A DNA stretch of 37,364 bases from a virus: positions 1-37,364 of IMG/VR virus record IMGVR_UViG_3300042515_001790; one strand, written 5' to 3'. The notes beneath the pieces are model-generated. The model searched no databases. It was not told the origin of the DNA and saw only the letters and a program-made list of their open reading frames with translations. Both the position numbers and the translations under genes were made by a program. This document shows positions 19,812 to 26,876 of the stretch, in pieces (within the stretch, counting starts at the first letter, position 1; the number at the start of each line of letters is the position of its first letter).

Positions 19812-21697
19812 TGACATATCAATATATAGATACTAATGGAGCCATACAGGATTGCGACACATCTGGGCAATCTTCCAGAAAATGTTATCCAGATACTTGT
19901 TCTAATACAAAAAGCACATTTAATGCTTGTAGTGGAAATACTTTGAACGCATGGTTTAGTGGAGGGTCATGGGGATATTATGGTAAAATAGGTGACGATT
20001 TAATCTTTTTATATAGTGAAGTAGAAGCCCCAGACGAATATCTATGTAATTATCCAAGAGTTTGTGGATCTAATTATTATTATTCTTGGTCATATAATAA
20101 TTTTTATAACTACTGGTGGAATTATGGATATAATGATTATTATCAAAACTATTCTAATGCTTGTACTAGCAATACATGGGGTATGGGTTTTTGGTGGGGA
20201 TGGTCGGGAGAACAAAGGCCAAAATGCGATGATGAAAGAGGAGACTGTACTTTTCCGAGATTAGTAAACTGCAAGACCCGGAGATGTGTGAATGGAACAT
20301 ATTCATCTTATGATAATTGTCAAGCTATCAACGGAGAAGACAGGAAAAGATGTTGTGCATTACCGACAGGTTGGAATTGTGCAGAAAATGAGAATCACGA
20401 CGGGTCGGCTGGATGCGACTACTCATATGCTATTGTAAAAAAAACATATACAGTTGAGTATGAATTAGTTAAAGATCCGTACGTTTGTGTTGAAGAATAT
20501 CCAGAGTACCCCGAAACATCTTGCGAAAGTTTTTATAGTTATTATAGCTGGTATTATTATTATAATAATGGTAATTATTTCTATAATAATTTTCCAGTAT
20601 CATCCTATCCTGACAAGTGTTATACATGTGTCACTAATTGCGACCCTCCTCAGAGATGTGTAGGACAAAGCGGTGATGGTTCTTGTGTCGGATCATGCTG
20701 TCCTGGAAAAGAACCCAAAGAACATTATACAAAAATAGACACCCAAATCTTTCGTAAATCATGGAGATTTGAAAAAGAAGATTGTGCTTGTACATGTCAA
20801 CCGTGTTTAAAATGTTCTGAATATGATGATTGTACATTTGCTAATTATACTTCATTAGGAAATAACGGATTAAACTGGGGAACATTTTCTAATATTGGAA
20901 GCGATTGTTGTAATCAAAATAATTCTAATGATTATTATTATGGATATTATTATGGTTACTATTATTATGCTCCTCCACTATGTCCTAACGATGACTTCAC
21001 CCCACCGTCTGTAAAATGGTATTGTTATAATGGTACCTGTCAATCAGGCAGTTTTGTTCCTGTGGGAGCAAAAGAATTTTCTTCTAAATATGCCTGTTTG
21101 AATGGAGGATGTGAGCACGGAGATGGAGATGAAAATAGATGTTATGAACCACCAAATAGTTATACTACAGGATTATGTTGTGATAAAGATTTTATGAACA
21201 ATAATAGAGACAGAGCAAATCAGACCAATAGCTGTTGGACAGCTGGTCCTTCATACACAGAAAATATTAAAACTAATATAGGAACATCAGAATGTAGAAC
21301 AGATATATCATATCAAGCTGAAAAATGCACTTTTAAACCCAAATATTGCACTATGAAAAGAGTAGAAGAAGTTCGTACAACAGATACATACGAATATGAG
21401 ATAGAAATGCCTGAAACAGTGACCCCAGGGTGGGAGGCTTGTACTAGATCATATTCAGGAGGTTATTATTATGGTGGAGTTAATGCACCAAACTATACTA
21501 ATTTATGTGATCCAGAATCTTTACAAACCTGTATAAATAACTATAATAATAGCACTATAGCTCCTGATTTTGACACAGGTAAAACCATAGTAAAATACTC
21601 TTTAAAATATAATCCAGAAGCAATTGTTGGATCCACGACCGTTAAATTAAATGTTTACTATTGTAAGATAACAACGAAACCCTGTACTGAATCATAA
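19811..21697 (+). CDS. Cysteine- and tyrosine-rich virion-associated protein (function unknown)
   Basis: 628 residues with 50 cysteines, which is extreme for a cytoplasmically made phage protein. I start it at the ATG at 19811, which overlaps the previous stop as TAATG and follows GGGGAG at seven bases; an upstream TTG in the same frame is not needed. Tyrosine-rich tracts lie at about residues 88-117, 240-263, 371-388 (DYYYGYYYGYYYYAPP) and 549-556. The segment WYCYNGTCQ...YACLNGGC near 400-428 matches a small two-disulphide-like motif ('C.nG.C......C...C') that I know from marine phage tail proteins. CACTCQPCLKC near 317-327 is another dense cluster. No signal peptide or membrane segment is visible. 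Metal binding or disulphide formation after lysis are both possible. The shared style with the end of the preceding protein suggests they act together, perhaps as adhesive tail-tip parts. Confidence 0.5.
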   Translation: MTYQYIDTNGAIQDCDTSGQSSRKCYPDTCSNTKSTFNACSGNTLNAWFSGGSWGYYGKIGDDLIFLYSEVEAPDEYLCNYPRVCGSNYYYSWSYNNFYNYWWNYGYNDYYQNYSNACTSNTWGMGFWWGWSGEQRPKCDDERGDCTFPRLVNCKTRRCVNGTYSSYDNCQAINGEDRKRCCALPTGWNCAENENHDGSAGCDYSYAIVKKTYTVEYELVKDPYVCVEEYPEYPETSCESFYSYYSWYYYYNNGNYFYNNFPVSSYPDKCYTCVTNCDPPQRCVGQSGDGSCVGSCCPGKEPKEHYTKIDTQIFRKSWRFEKEDCACTCQPCLKCSEYDDCTFANYTSLGNNGLNWGTFSNIGSDCCNQNNSNDYYYGYYYGYYYYAPPLCPNDDFTPPSVKWYCYNGTCQSGSFVPVGAKEFSSKYACLNGGCEHGDGDENRCYEPPNSYTTGLCCDKDFMNNNRDRANQTNSCWTAGPSYTENIKTNIGTSECRTDISYQAEKCTFKPKYCTMKRVEEVRTTDTYEYEIEMPETVTPGWEACTRSYSGGYYYGGVNAPNYTNLCDPESLQTCINNYNNSTIAPDFDTGKTIVKYSLKYNPEAIVGSTTVKLNVYYCKITTKPCTES

Positions 21698-21709
21698 AAG
21701 GAATTTTAT

Positions 21710-22261
21710 ATGACAGATGTAAATATTTTTTGTTCTTTTCAACAATCAAATTTAAATCCTAATTTATATGTATGTCAACATTGTGGTAATGTAGTTGATC
21801 AAAAAAATTACCATCCAGCTTCATTGCCTATGTGTCCAGTTTTAACCGATGTGTCCGCTATGAATCCGGACGTAAATCAGGTCAAATTAGCAGAAGTTGC
21901 TGTTTCAAACGACGGAGGAAAAACATTCGTATCCGTAACCAAAGATACTCAACCAACAGCTATTTTAGAGGATTGGTGGTTTTATAAACCATTTGGAGGT
22001 AATGCCTTAGAAACAAAACCTCCTAGACCACAACAATACGAAAATGATAACCAAAACAGAAAACAATGTACTCAGGCGCAAATAGACGAAAGATTAAAAA
22101 TTTGTCATGGTTGTGAGTTTTATAAGAATAATACCTGTTTAAAGTGTGGATGTGCATTATCTAGAGAAAAAACCTATATGAATAAACTACTATGGGCTGA
22201 TCAAAAATGCCCAGTAGAAAAATGGGGTCCTATTCCAGAATCGACAGATCTTGAGATTTAA
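21710..22261 (+). CDS. Small zinc-ribbon phage protein
   Basis: 183 residues; ATG seven bases after AAAAGGA. Two cysteine clusters are visible. The first (YVCQHCGNVVD near residue 23, with MCPVL about 20 residues on) looks like a zinc ribbon. The second, at about 125-175, has the order C..C......C..CGC.....K......CPVEKW (CHGCEFYKNNTCLKCGCALS). I know this C-terminal pattern from small uncharacterised proteins in phage structural gene clusters, ending in a 'CPxxKW' signature. Between them lies a segment with tryptophans (DWWFYKPFGG). It is the last gene of the rightward cluster, and its end overlaps the end of the leftward gene by 32 bases. Its biochemical role is unknown; a role in virion assembly or as a minor virion part is the contextual guess. 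Confidence 0.55.
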   Translation: MTDVNIFCSFQQSNLNPNLYVCQHCGNVVDQKNYHPASLPMCPVLTDVSAMNPDVNQVKLAEVAVSNDGGKTFVSVTKDTQPTAILEDWWFYKPFGGNALETKPPRPQQYENDNQNRKQCTQAQIDERLKICHGCEFYKNNTCLKCGCALSREKTYMNKLLWADQKCPVEKWGPIPESTDLEI

Positions 22262-23165
22262 CTGTTTTTATAGGCAATGTATTCTGATTAATTTTAAAAG
22301 AATGAATTTTGATTAGTTGACCTTGATGTGTTAGTGTTTGCGTTTTTTCTATAATTTTATTACCGTACATTATTCTAATCTGAACTTTTGTATTAGATTG
22401 TCTTCTATCCCACTGTTTAAAATAATGAAGATAAACATCATACATGCCATAAGGAGCATGACCTCTTGGCCAAAAAATATTTTCTACAGGTTCTATAGTT
22501 AGCAAATTAGGGTTAGCATTTCTATCTATATCTAAACAACCTCCTGTCATACCAACAGGATTCTGCCAATTAATAGGATCAACTTTATCTTTTGCTCTGC
22601 ACATTATCCATAGATCAATATCGTTTGTGTTATTCCATATAATAGACGCTTGCACATCACCAGTTTTTGCTCCATTAGCCCCAAGTCTTCTACCCATTTC
22701 GTCTGTTCCATTATGACCACTAGGGATATTTCCGGAACCTGATCCATGAGAAATAATATCTTCTTGGGAGTTATTATTTATACTTGCTAACAAAGTAGCA
22801 TTATCTATGATAGGAAGAGTATCATTTACAGATGCATTATCAGGTATTTCTATTCCATCAACAGACAGCTGTTCTGGTTCTATTTGAATTTCTGTATATG
22901 AAGCCAAAGTAGTATCATCAGATACTTCTTTTGCCCCTTTTTGTTTATCCGTTAGTTCTTCAATAGATACCAACGGATCTAAATTAATATCTTCTATTTG
23001 ATCATTGGAAAATTGTAGATCAATAGCAATTTTTTTACAATATTTTTGTTCTGGTACATACAGTAAGAGTAGCAATAATACTATCGTATGTACGATTAAA
23101 GACTGTAAAGTTCCAGTTTCTATCCACCAGTCGATCAGTCGTCTTTGTCTTTCTCTTTTTGCCAC
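22230..23165 (-). CDS. Membrane-anchored protein with C-terminal DUF2135/YfaP-like domain
   Basis: 311 residues from the GTG at 23165. A TTG nine bases earlier is in frame, but AAAGG sits one base before that TTG and nine before the GTG, so the GTG fits better. After a basic start (KRERQRR) there is one hydrophobic helix (SLIVHTIVLLLLLLYV, residues about 21-36), giving an N-in, C-out topology. An acidic, low-complexity linker follows (about 50-150). The C-terminal domain starts with GDVQASIIWNNTNDIDLWI and continues GGCLDIDRNAN, PVENIFWPRGHAPYGMYDVY; I recognise this as a DUF2135/YfaP-like beta domain. The same two-part layout is, to my knowledge, common in Planctomycetes. It is the last gene of the leftward operon, and its start lies within the 3' end of the gene at 23135. 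Acquisition from a host is inferred; it might act in the cell envelope during infection. Confidence 0.6.
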   Translation of the reverse strand: MAKRERQRRLIDWWIETGTLQSLIVHTIVLLLLLLYVPEQKYCKKIAIDLQFSNDQIEDINLDPLVSIEELTDKQKGAKEVSDDTTLASYTEIQIEPEQLSVDGIEIPDNASVNDTLPIIDNATLLASINNNSQEDIISHGSGSGNIPSGHNGTDEMGRRLGANGAKTGDVQASIIWNNTNDIDLWIMCRAKDKVDPINWQNPVGMTGGCLDIDRNANPNLLTIEPVENIFWPRGHAPYGMYDVYLHYFKQWDRRQSNTKVQIRIMYGNKIIEKTQTLTHQGQLIKIHSFKINQNTLPIKTVKSQDLSILE

Positions 23166-23473
23166 TTGTGCCAACCTTTATTGGGTAACCAATTGTTTTG
23201 ATCGTCTTTCCTTTTGGGAAATAACGTTCCACCTTTTTTATGCTGTCCAAACGCTAGTGTAGCCCCACATCCTTGAGAACCACACCTCATTTCATAATAA
23301 TCGTTGCTCTCAACATTGCGAACAACAAATTTTAGATCTGCTCCTTTGCATACCCCACATTGTTCTTCGCCAAAAATTTCTTGTACACTAGCTAATTCTT
23401 TAAAGACTTCTTTTTGTCCTTCTGCTTCTATTTCAAATTGTAGTTTATTATTTGCTTTATAATTCACTTTCAT
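23135..23473 (-). CDS. Small zinc-ribbon protein next to putative annealing protein
   Basis: 112 residues; ATG six bases after GGAG. Residues about 1-35 form an acidic, helical segment (EVFKELASVQEIFGEEQ). A four-cysteine ribbon follows: CGVC near 39-42 and CGSQGC near 64-69. Then comes a strongly conserved-looking stretch, LAFGQHKKGGTLFPKRKD, and LPNKGWHKW before a highly charged tail. I recall this combination (zinc ribbon plus FGQHKxGGxLFPKRKD) from uncharacterised proteins in large phage replication regions, but I know no demonstrated function. It lies three bases downstream of the putative annealing protein and overlaps the next gene by 31 bases from the chosen start, so the three are probably translated together. 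A nucleic-acid-binding accessory of recombination is a contextual guess. Confidence 0.55.
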   Translation of the reverse strand: MKVNYKANNKLQFEIEAEGQKEVFKELASVQEIFGEEQCGVCKGADLKFVVRNVESNDYYEMRCGSQGCGATLAFGQHKKGGTLFPKRKDDQNNWLPNKGWHKWQKEKDKDD

Positions 23474-23475
23474 AA

Positions 23476-24207
23476 CTATCTCCAGTTAGATTCATAGCCC
23501 ATAAGTTTTTCCGGTATATCATTCATATTTTGCTGATAACGGGACAGTTCCCTGATAACCCGAATACCATCAGTATGAGATATATTATGCACATTATCCT
23601 CTATAATATCTAATGATGATAGGAGATGCAAGATATTAATATTTAATCTTTGTCCTAAAGTATCCATAAAATTTAACTGATTAGGAGCAATTTTGTTCAC
23701 ACTATCCCCATTTGGATCGTCTTCTATAGCAGATGATAGTTCTTCTGCTGCCACCACTTTTCTTAATCTTAATCCTCTTCTTAGGGCTCTTCCTTCTGCT
23801 CTGGTTTCTGCTACAGCAACAGGGTGATTACGGTAGATTTTATCACAATTGCCCCAATAAACGTCCGCAGAGCCAGTTACCGACCTGACTTTTAAATCTT
23901 CGTCGCTACAGACCACAGAATTTAATACGTAGGTCAGGGTGTGAGTTACTGTTGCTCTTTTTTCATTCTCCGGAGTAGGAGATTGAACAATATCTGTATT
24001 AGAGTGAACTACCACACAATTTAAGGCCAATTCAAAGACTCGACGCAAACCATCGACAGTGGGATTTCCGTCTATTTTTTCCTCGTCTGTGAGAAGGCTC
24101 AAAACATAATCATTCCAACCAACGTCATTATATGACAAAGGAGACGAAGGTGCTTCGGTCGTTGTTTCAACAGGTTCTACAGGAGCCTCTTTTTTGATTT
24201 TAATCAT
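23476..24207 (-). CDS. Putative single-strand annealing protein (Rad52-like), tentative
   Basis: 243 residues. The N-terminal 25 residues are a low-complexity linker (VEPVETTTEAPSSP). The core at about 30-155 has IDGNPTVDGLRRVFELAL, then SADVYWGNCDKIYRNHPVAVAETRAEGRALRRGLRLRKVV with AAEE (in pieces: ADVYWGN; HPVAVAETRAEGRALR; LRKVVAAEE). The arrangement of a beta-meander followed by a helix 'A.A.TRA.GRALR..L' is reminiscent of Rad52/Rad22-type annealing proteins, where the helix packs DNA and has similar 'AKGRALR' basic residues. The C-terminal 80 residues are helical and may be a protein-interaction tail. It sits beside a zinc-ribbon protein, a homing endonuclease and, further upstream, ssb and polymerase genes, which fits recombination. 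I do not have sequence-level proof; it could be another conserved phage replication protein. Confidence 0.35.
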   Translation of the reverse strand: MIKIKKEAPVEPVETTTEAPSSPLSYNDVGWNDYVLSLLTDEEKIDGNPTVDGLRRVFELALNCVVVHSNTDIVQSPTPENEKRATVTHTLTYVLNSVVCSDEDLKVRSVTGSADVYWGNCDKIYRNHPVAVAETRAEGRALRRGLRLRKVVAAEELSSAIEDDPNGDSVNKIAPNQLNFMDTLGQRLNINILHLLSSLDIIEDNVHNISHTDGIRVIRELSRYQQNMNDIPEKLMGYESNWR

Positions 24208-24213
24208 TATCTT

Positions 24214-25005
24214 TTAATCCTCTATTTCTATGTATCTTTTGTCTCTATCTGGAAATTTATTTTTTATAGTTCGTAATTCATCAAGTAGTTTTTCTAATAA
24301 TATCCGCGCCCTTGTGTCAGAATAATCTTTTGTTTGCTTAATTCTTATCAAGACCAACTCTTTACCTAAGATTAAACCATTCTTTTTAGTATCGTATTTT
24401 TGATTTTTCTTTAGTACATCCTCGCCCCATACTGGTTCAAAATGAGAAGGACCATCTACTTCTATCGCTACGGACATAGTAGGCAGAAACAGATCAATTT
24501 GCAATCTCGTATTTGATAAAATTTGTTCCTTATGGAAGTCTACTTTGTAGTCGCATTCTAGTAGTTTATATAATAAAAAATTCTCTAACTTGGATCCGGT
24601 TTTTGAAGATTCTCTGACAGCCATATTAGCTTTGTGTAGTATATTTTGTTTCTCGTCGTGAGATTTATTACTCCACGCTATTTTAGCTTTTTCTTGTCTT
24701 TCTTTAAGAGCATTTTCGTCAAGAGCTTGCCAAGATTCGTAAACTCCTAAACCAATTTTTTGTTTTTCTTCTTCTGTGCGTATTTTTCCCTTTGTTGGAT
24801 GTTTATGAGATCCATTCGCTAGTGCGTTTTTTTGCGCTTCGCTCTTGTCTCTAATTTTAATTCCAAACTTAATAGCATCACGACGCAATTTATTAGGATA
24901 TGTTTCGTATTTTTTAGCCAGATCTATAAAACTTAATTTACCAATATCGTATTGTTGTTCTAAGATCTTTTGTTTTTGATTATCGGACAAATTATCGTAT
25001 GACAT
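24214..25005 (-). CDS. Freestanding homing-type endonuclease, PD-(D/E)XK (Vsr-like) fold
   Basis: 263 residues. Residues 1-55 form a helix-turn-helix-like DNA-binding region (LSFIDLAKKYETYPNKLRRD) followed by IRDKSEAQKNAL. Residues about 60-130 have lysine-rich repeats (HPTKGKIRTEEEKQKIG, ENALKERQEKAKIAW, SHDEKQNILHKANMA) that resemble NUMOD-type DNA-binding modules of homing endonucleases. The nuclease part has GSKLENFLLYKLLE, LQIDLFLPTMSVAIEVDGPSHF and LVLIRIKQTKD: the D of QIDLFLP and the E of IEVDG fit the active site of the Vsr/PD-(D/E)XK superfamily. I recall the same architecture in marine phage proteins. It is freestanding and overlaps the preceding gene by 14 bases. Such genes usually move within or between phage genomes; its target here is unknown. 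A weak promoter-like pair lies just upstream (25032-25060). Confidence 0.7.
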   Translation of the reverse strand: MSYDNLSDNQKQKILEQQYDIGKLSFIDLAKKYETYPNKLRRDAIKFGIKIRDKSEAQKNALANGSHKHPTKGKIRTEEEKQKIGLGVYESWQALDENALKERQEKAKIAWSNKSHDEKQNILHKANMAVRESSKTGSKLENFLLYKLLECDYKVDFHKEQILSNTRLQIDLFLPTMSVAIEVDGPSHFEPVWGEDVLKKNQKYDTKKNGLILGKELVLIRIKQTKDYSDTRARILLEKLLDELRTIKNKFPDRDKRYIEIED

Positions 25006-25444
25006 TGTATATGTTTTCCGGAGTTAATGCTTCTATATAGATAGGTTTTTTCCATGTTAATTGAAGTAGTGTGTCAATGTCTTTATTACAAGTAATAACA
25101 TCTATTTTTGGATTATCGAAAATCTTTTCCCATAATTCATAATTAATATTATAGTTTTTCGTCCACGCTACATTATCGTTATGAATATAAAAAATATGTT
25201 TAATATTTGGAAAATTAATTGCCAAATCAATTGATAAAATATCCCAAGTAATGAGTGTATCATAACAGTATTTAGCTTCGTGTATAGGCAATACTGGAAA
25301 ATTCTTTAAAATATTTTCTGTATTGTATCCAAACGTAAACATTCGTAGATTAATATCGTCATGATGATATGTTAATTCGTTCAGAGCACTAACAATGCCA
25401 TGACACGAATCGTCTGAAACAATGCACATCATACCTAAATTCAT
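24992..25444 (-). CDS. Hypothetical protein in glycosyltransferase operon
   Basis: 150 residues; ATG eight bases after AGGA, overlapping the previous stop as ATGA. I do not recognise a family. The alternation of beta strands and helices (LGMMCIVSDDSCHGIVSAL, IKHIFYIHNDNVAW, IDVITCNKDIDTLLQLTW) suggests a Rossmann-like alpha/beta fold, compatible with half of a GT-B glycosyltransferase. The phrase HIFYIHNDNVAWTKNY recalls acceptor-domain segments of such enzymes. No nucleotide-sugar motif such as E-x7-E is present, so it would not be active alone. The 3' end overlaps the endonuclease gene, so that gene's arrival may have trimmed the end. The role in the cluster is inferred from position only. 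Confidence 0.5.
   Translation of the reverse strand: MNLGMMCIVSDDSCHGIVSALNELTYHHDDINLRMFTFGYNTENILKNFPVLPIHEAKYCYDTLITWDILSIDLAINFPNIKHIFYIHNDNVAWTKNYNINYELWEKIFDNPKIDVITCNKDIDTLLQLTWKKPIYIEALTPENIYNVIR
25032..25060 (-). promoter_or_regulatory. Weak promoter-like pair upstream of the homing endonuclease gene
   Basis: On the minus strand TTAACA (25060-25055) and TATAGA (25037-25032) are 17 bases apart. They match the sigma70 consensus at five and four of six positions. The expected start is near 25025, about 20 bases before the endonuclease ATG at 25005, within the 3' end of the preceding gene. Homing endonuclease genes often carry their own promoter, but in DNA this AT-rich a chance match is quite possible. 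Confidence 0.25.
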
Positions 25445-26199
25445 ACAGATAATCCTAATTGTTTTGTGATATTGGAAATAAATTTATTACTATCTATAGA
25501 TAAATTTTCTACTCTAAAGGAACAACTATCTATAGTATCAATAGTATCTGGTTTCTTAACAGATAATAGTTGATTAGATATCAAATTAATAACTGGTTTT
25601 TTCATCATTAATGCGTCTACATAATACAAATTATCTATATTTATATAATAAGCACACTGCTTGATAAGATTCAAGATTTTATCCTCTGATGCAACACCCA
25701 GATTCTGTACATGCTCTACTTTGGGATTATTAATCAATTTAACTGGCATAGTTGTATTCTCGGGGTAGAATAGTTTATTTAGAGATCCTATCATATCAGG
25801 AGCTTCTAGACAAGACATATTGCATAATATATATGAACTATTGCTTGTTGTTTGATTATTACTAGTATTAGGATATTCATCATATAACAAATAATCATTA
25901 GTACTAATAAAGACAAAATTTTCATTCTTAATATTATTAGTATTTTCAGTATTTAATAAAACAATTTTTGTATTAGTGATTAAATTTTTTTGTATAATAT
26001 CATTTATGCAATTTTGTATATGGTAATTTGATAATACATAATTATCTAATAATAAATATTTAGGCTTATAATGTAAAATTATTTCGTAAATATTATCTGG
26101 ATTAAATAAATTCATAGACACAACACCTGTAATATTACAGATGTTTTTATAAAACAAAAGATTGGTTCTAGAAGGATTATTATTAGAATATATGTTCAT
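25441..26199 (-). CDS. Hypothetical protein, possible degenerate GT-B glycosyltransferase
   Basis: 252 residues, coupled at both ends by ATGA overlaps and without a good Shine-Dalgarno of its own, so translation is probably coupled to the upstream gene. It is very asparagine- and isoleucine-rich. An alpha/beta pattern is visible (YLLLDNYVL, TKIVLLNTE, ENFVFISTND). Near residues 160-210, NPKVEHVQNLGVASEDKILN and QCAYYINIDNLYYVDALMMKKPVINLI look like the C-terminal donor domain of GT4-type enzymes, where 'xxEAMAxGKPVI' is usual. The catalytic E-x7-E glutamates are replaced. This suggests a diverged or inactive glycosyltransferase-like protein, or a structural partner for the active ones in the operon. 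I would not assign a substrate. Confidence 0.4.
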   Translation of the reverse strand: MNIYSNNNPSRTNLLFYKNICNITGVVSMNLFNPDNIYEIILHYKPKYLLLDNYVLSNYHIQNCINDIIQKNLITNTKIVLLNTENTNNIKNENFVFISTNDYLLYDEYPNTSNNQTTSNSSYILCNMSCLEAPDMIGSLNKLFYPENTTMPVKLINNPKVEHVQNLGVASEDKILNLIKQCAYYINIDNLYYVDALMMKKPVINLISNQLLSVKKPDTIDTIDSCSFRVENLSIDSNKFISNITKQLGLSV

Positions 26200-26876
26200 A
26201 TGGATTTATGATTAATAATTTTTTTAATTTTTACAGGGTTTACTTTATCTATATTGAATACAATATTATGTTCTATAAGTAAATTTATATATTCAAATAA
26301 AAACATATTTTGTATTTTAATACCAGCCATACGTTGTGTAATATTTTTAATATTTTGGATATCTTTGTGTGAAAAATAGCACATCTCTGCCCACAGTAAA
26401 TCGAGGTCGTAGCACAGGTATTCGGCTTTCATCTGATTGTGTCCTATGCCTATATCGAAATGATTTTCTTTATCGTTGTTAGCTAGTGCAATCAAACTAG
26501 ATTCTTCTAAATTTTTAGGTTTATATGATGAGACTATACCGCTGGAATATACCATAATAGACCCATCTTTTATATGGTCTAAACATCTAGTAAAACTATA
26601 CAACTGATTAGTTATTTCAAATTTATCATTATAAATAATATTAATACTACTGTTTAATACTTTAAATGTTTTTAGAATCTCTAATACTTTATCAGCATGA
26701 AATCCCAACACTATATGTATTTGATGCTTATGTCCTTTATAAGCATGTTGTAGTAACTCTATTTGCTTCACTATCAACGGTTTTTTATTTTTGGGATCTA
26801 TTGTCAGAATAGCTTTGGGCCCATAGGACTTCATACCTTTTGGTATTTCACAAGCTAAAATAACGATATTAATCAT
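26196..26876 (-). CDS. Nucleotidyltransferase-like protein (sugar-phosphate NTP transferase fold)
   Basis: 226 residues, coupled by ATGA at both ends. The N terminus INIVILACEIPKGMKSYGPKA, followed by LIVKQIELLQHAY and QIHIVLGFHADKVLEIL, matches the NTP-transferase fold that makes nucleotide sugars or CDP-choline-like compounds (GlmU/RfbA/LicC type), with a strand, a nucleotide loop, a PK motif and the 'vvlGf..dkv' second strand. Two departures stand out. The loop is ACEIPKGMKSYGPKA rather than the usual GxGTRMxxxxPK, and where the metal-binding aspartate normally follows a strand ('lv.NGD') the sequence reads SIMVYSSGIV. Activity on a normal substrate is therefore uncertain. Within the operon it would supply activated sugar or alcohol to the glycosyltransferases. 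It may instead be a diverged GT-A glycosyltransferase. Confidence 0.55.
   Translation of the reverse strand: MINIVILACEIPKGMKSYGPKAILTIDPKNKKPLIVKQIELLQHAYKGHKHQIHIVLGFHADKVLEILKTFKVLNSSINIIYNDKFEITNQLYSFTRCLDHIKDGSIMVYSSGIVSSYKPKNLEESSLIALANNDKENHFDIGIGHNQMKAEYLCYDLDLLWAEMCYFSHKDIQNIKNITQRMAGIKIQNMFLFEYINLLIEHNIVFNIDKVNPVKIKKIINHKSI

Noticed and set aside
20074-21000. Diversity-generating retroelement target in the Tyr/Asn-rich tracts
   Set aside because: No reverse transcriptase or template repeat is visible in the window, and the tracts look like simple low-complexity repeats.
22244-22269. Hairpin (ACAG...CTGT followed by TTTTT) as rightward terminator
   Set aside because: The stem is short and needs a bulge, and it is AT-rich; too weak to call.
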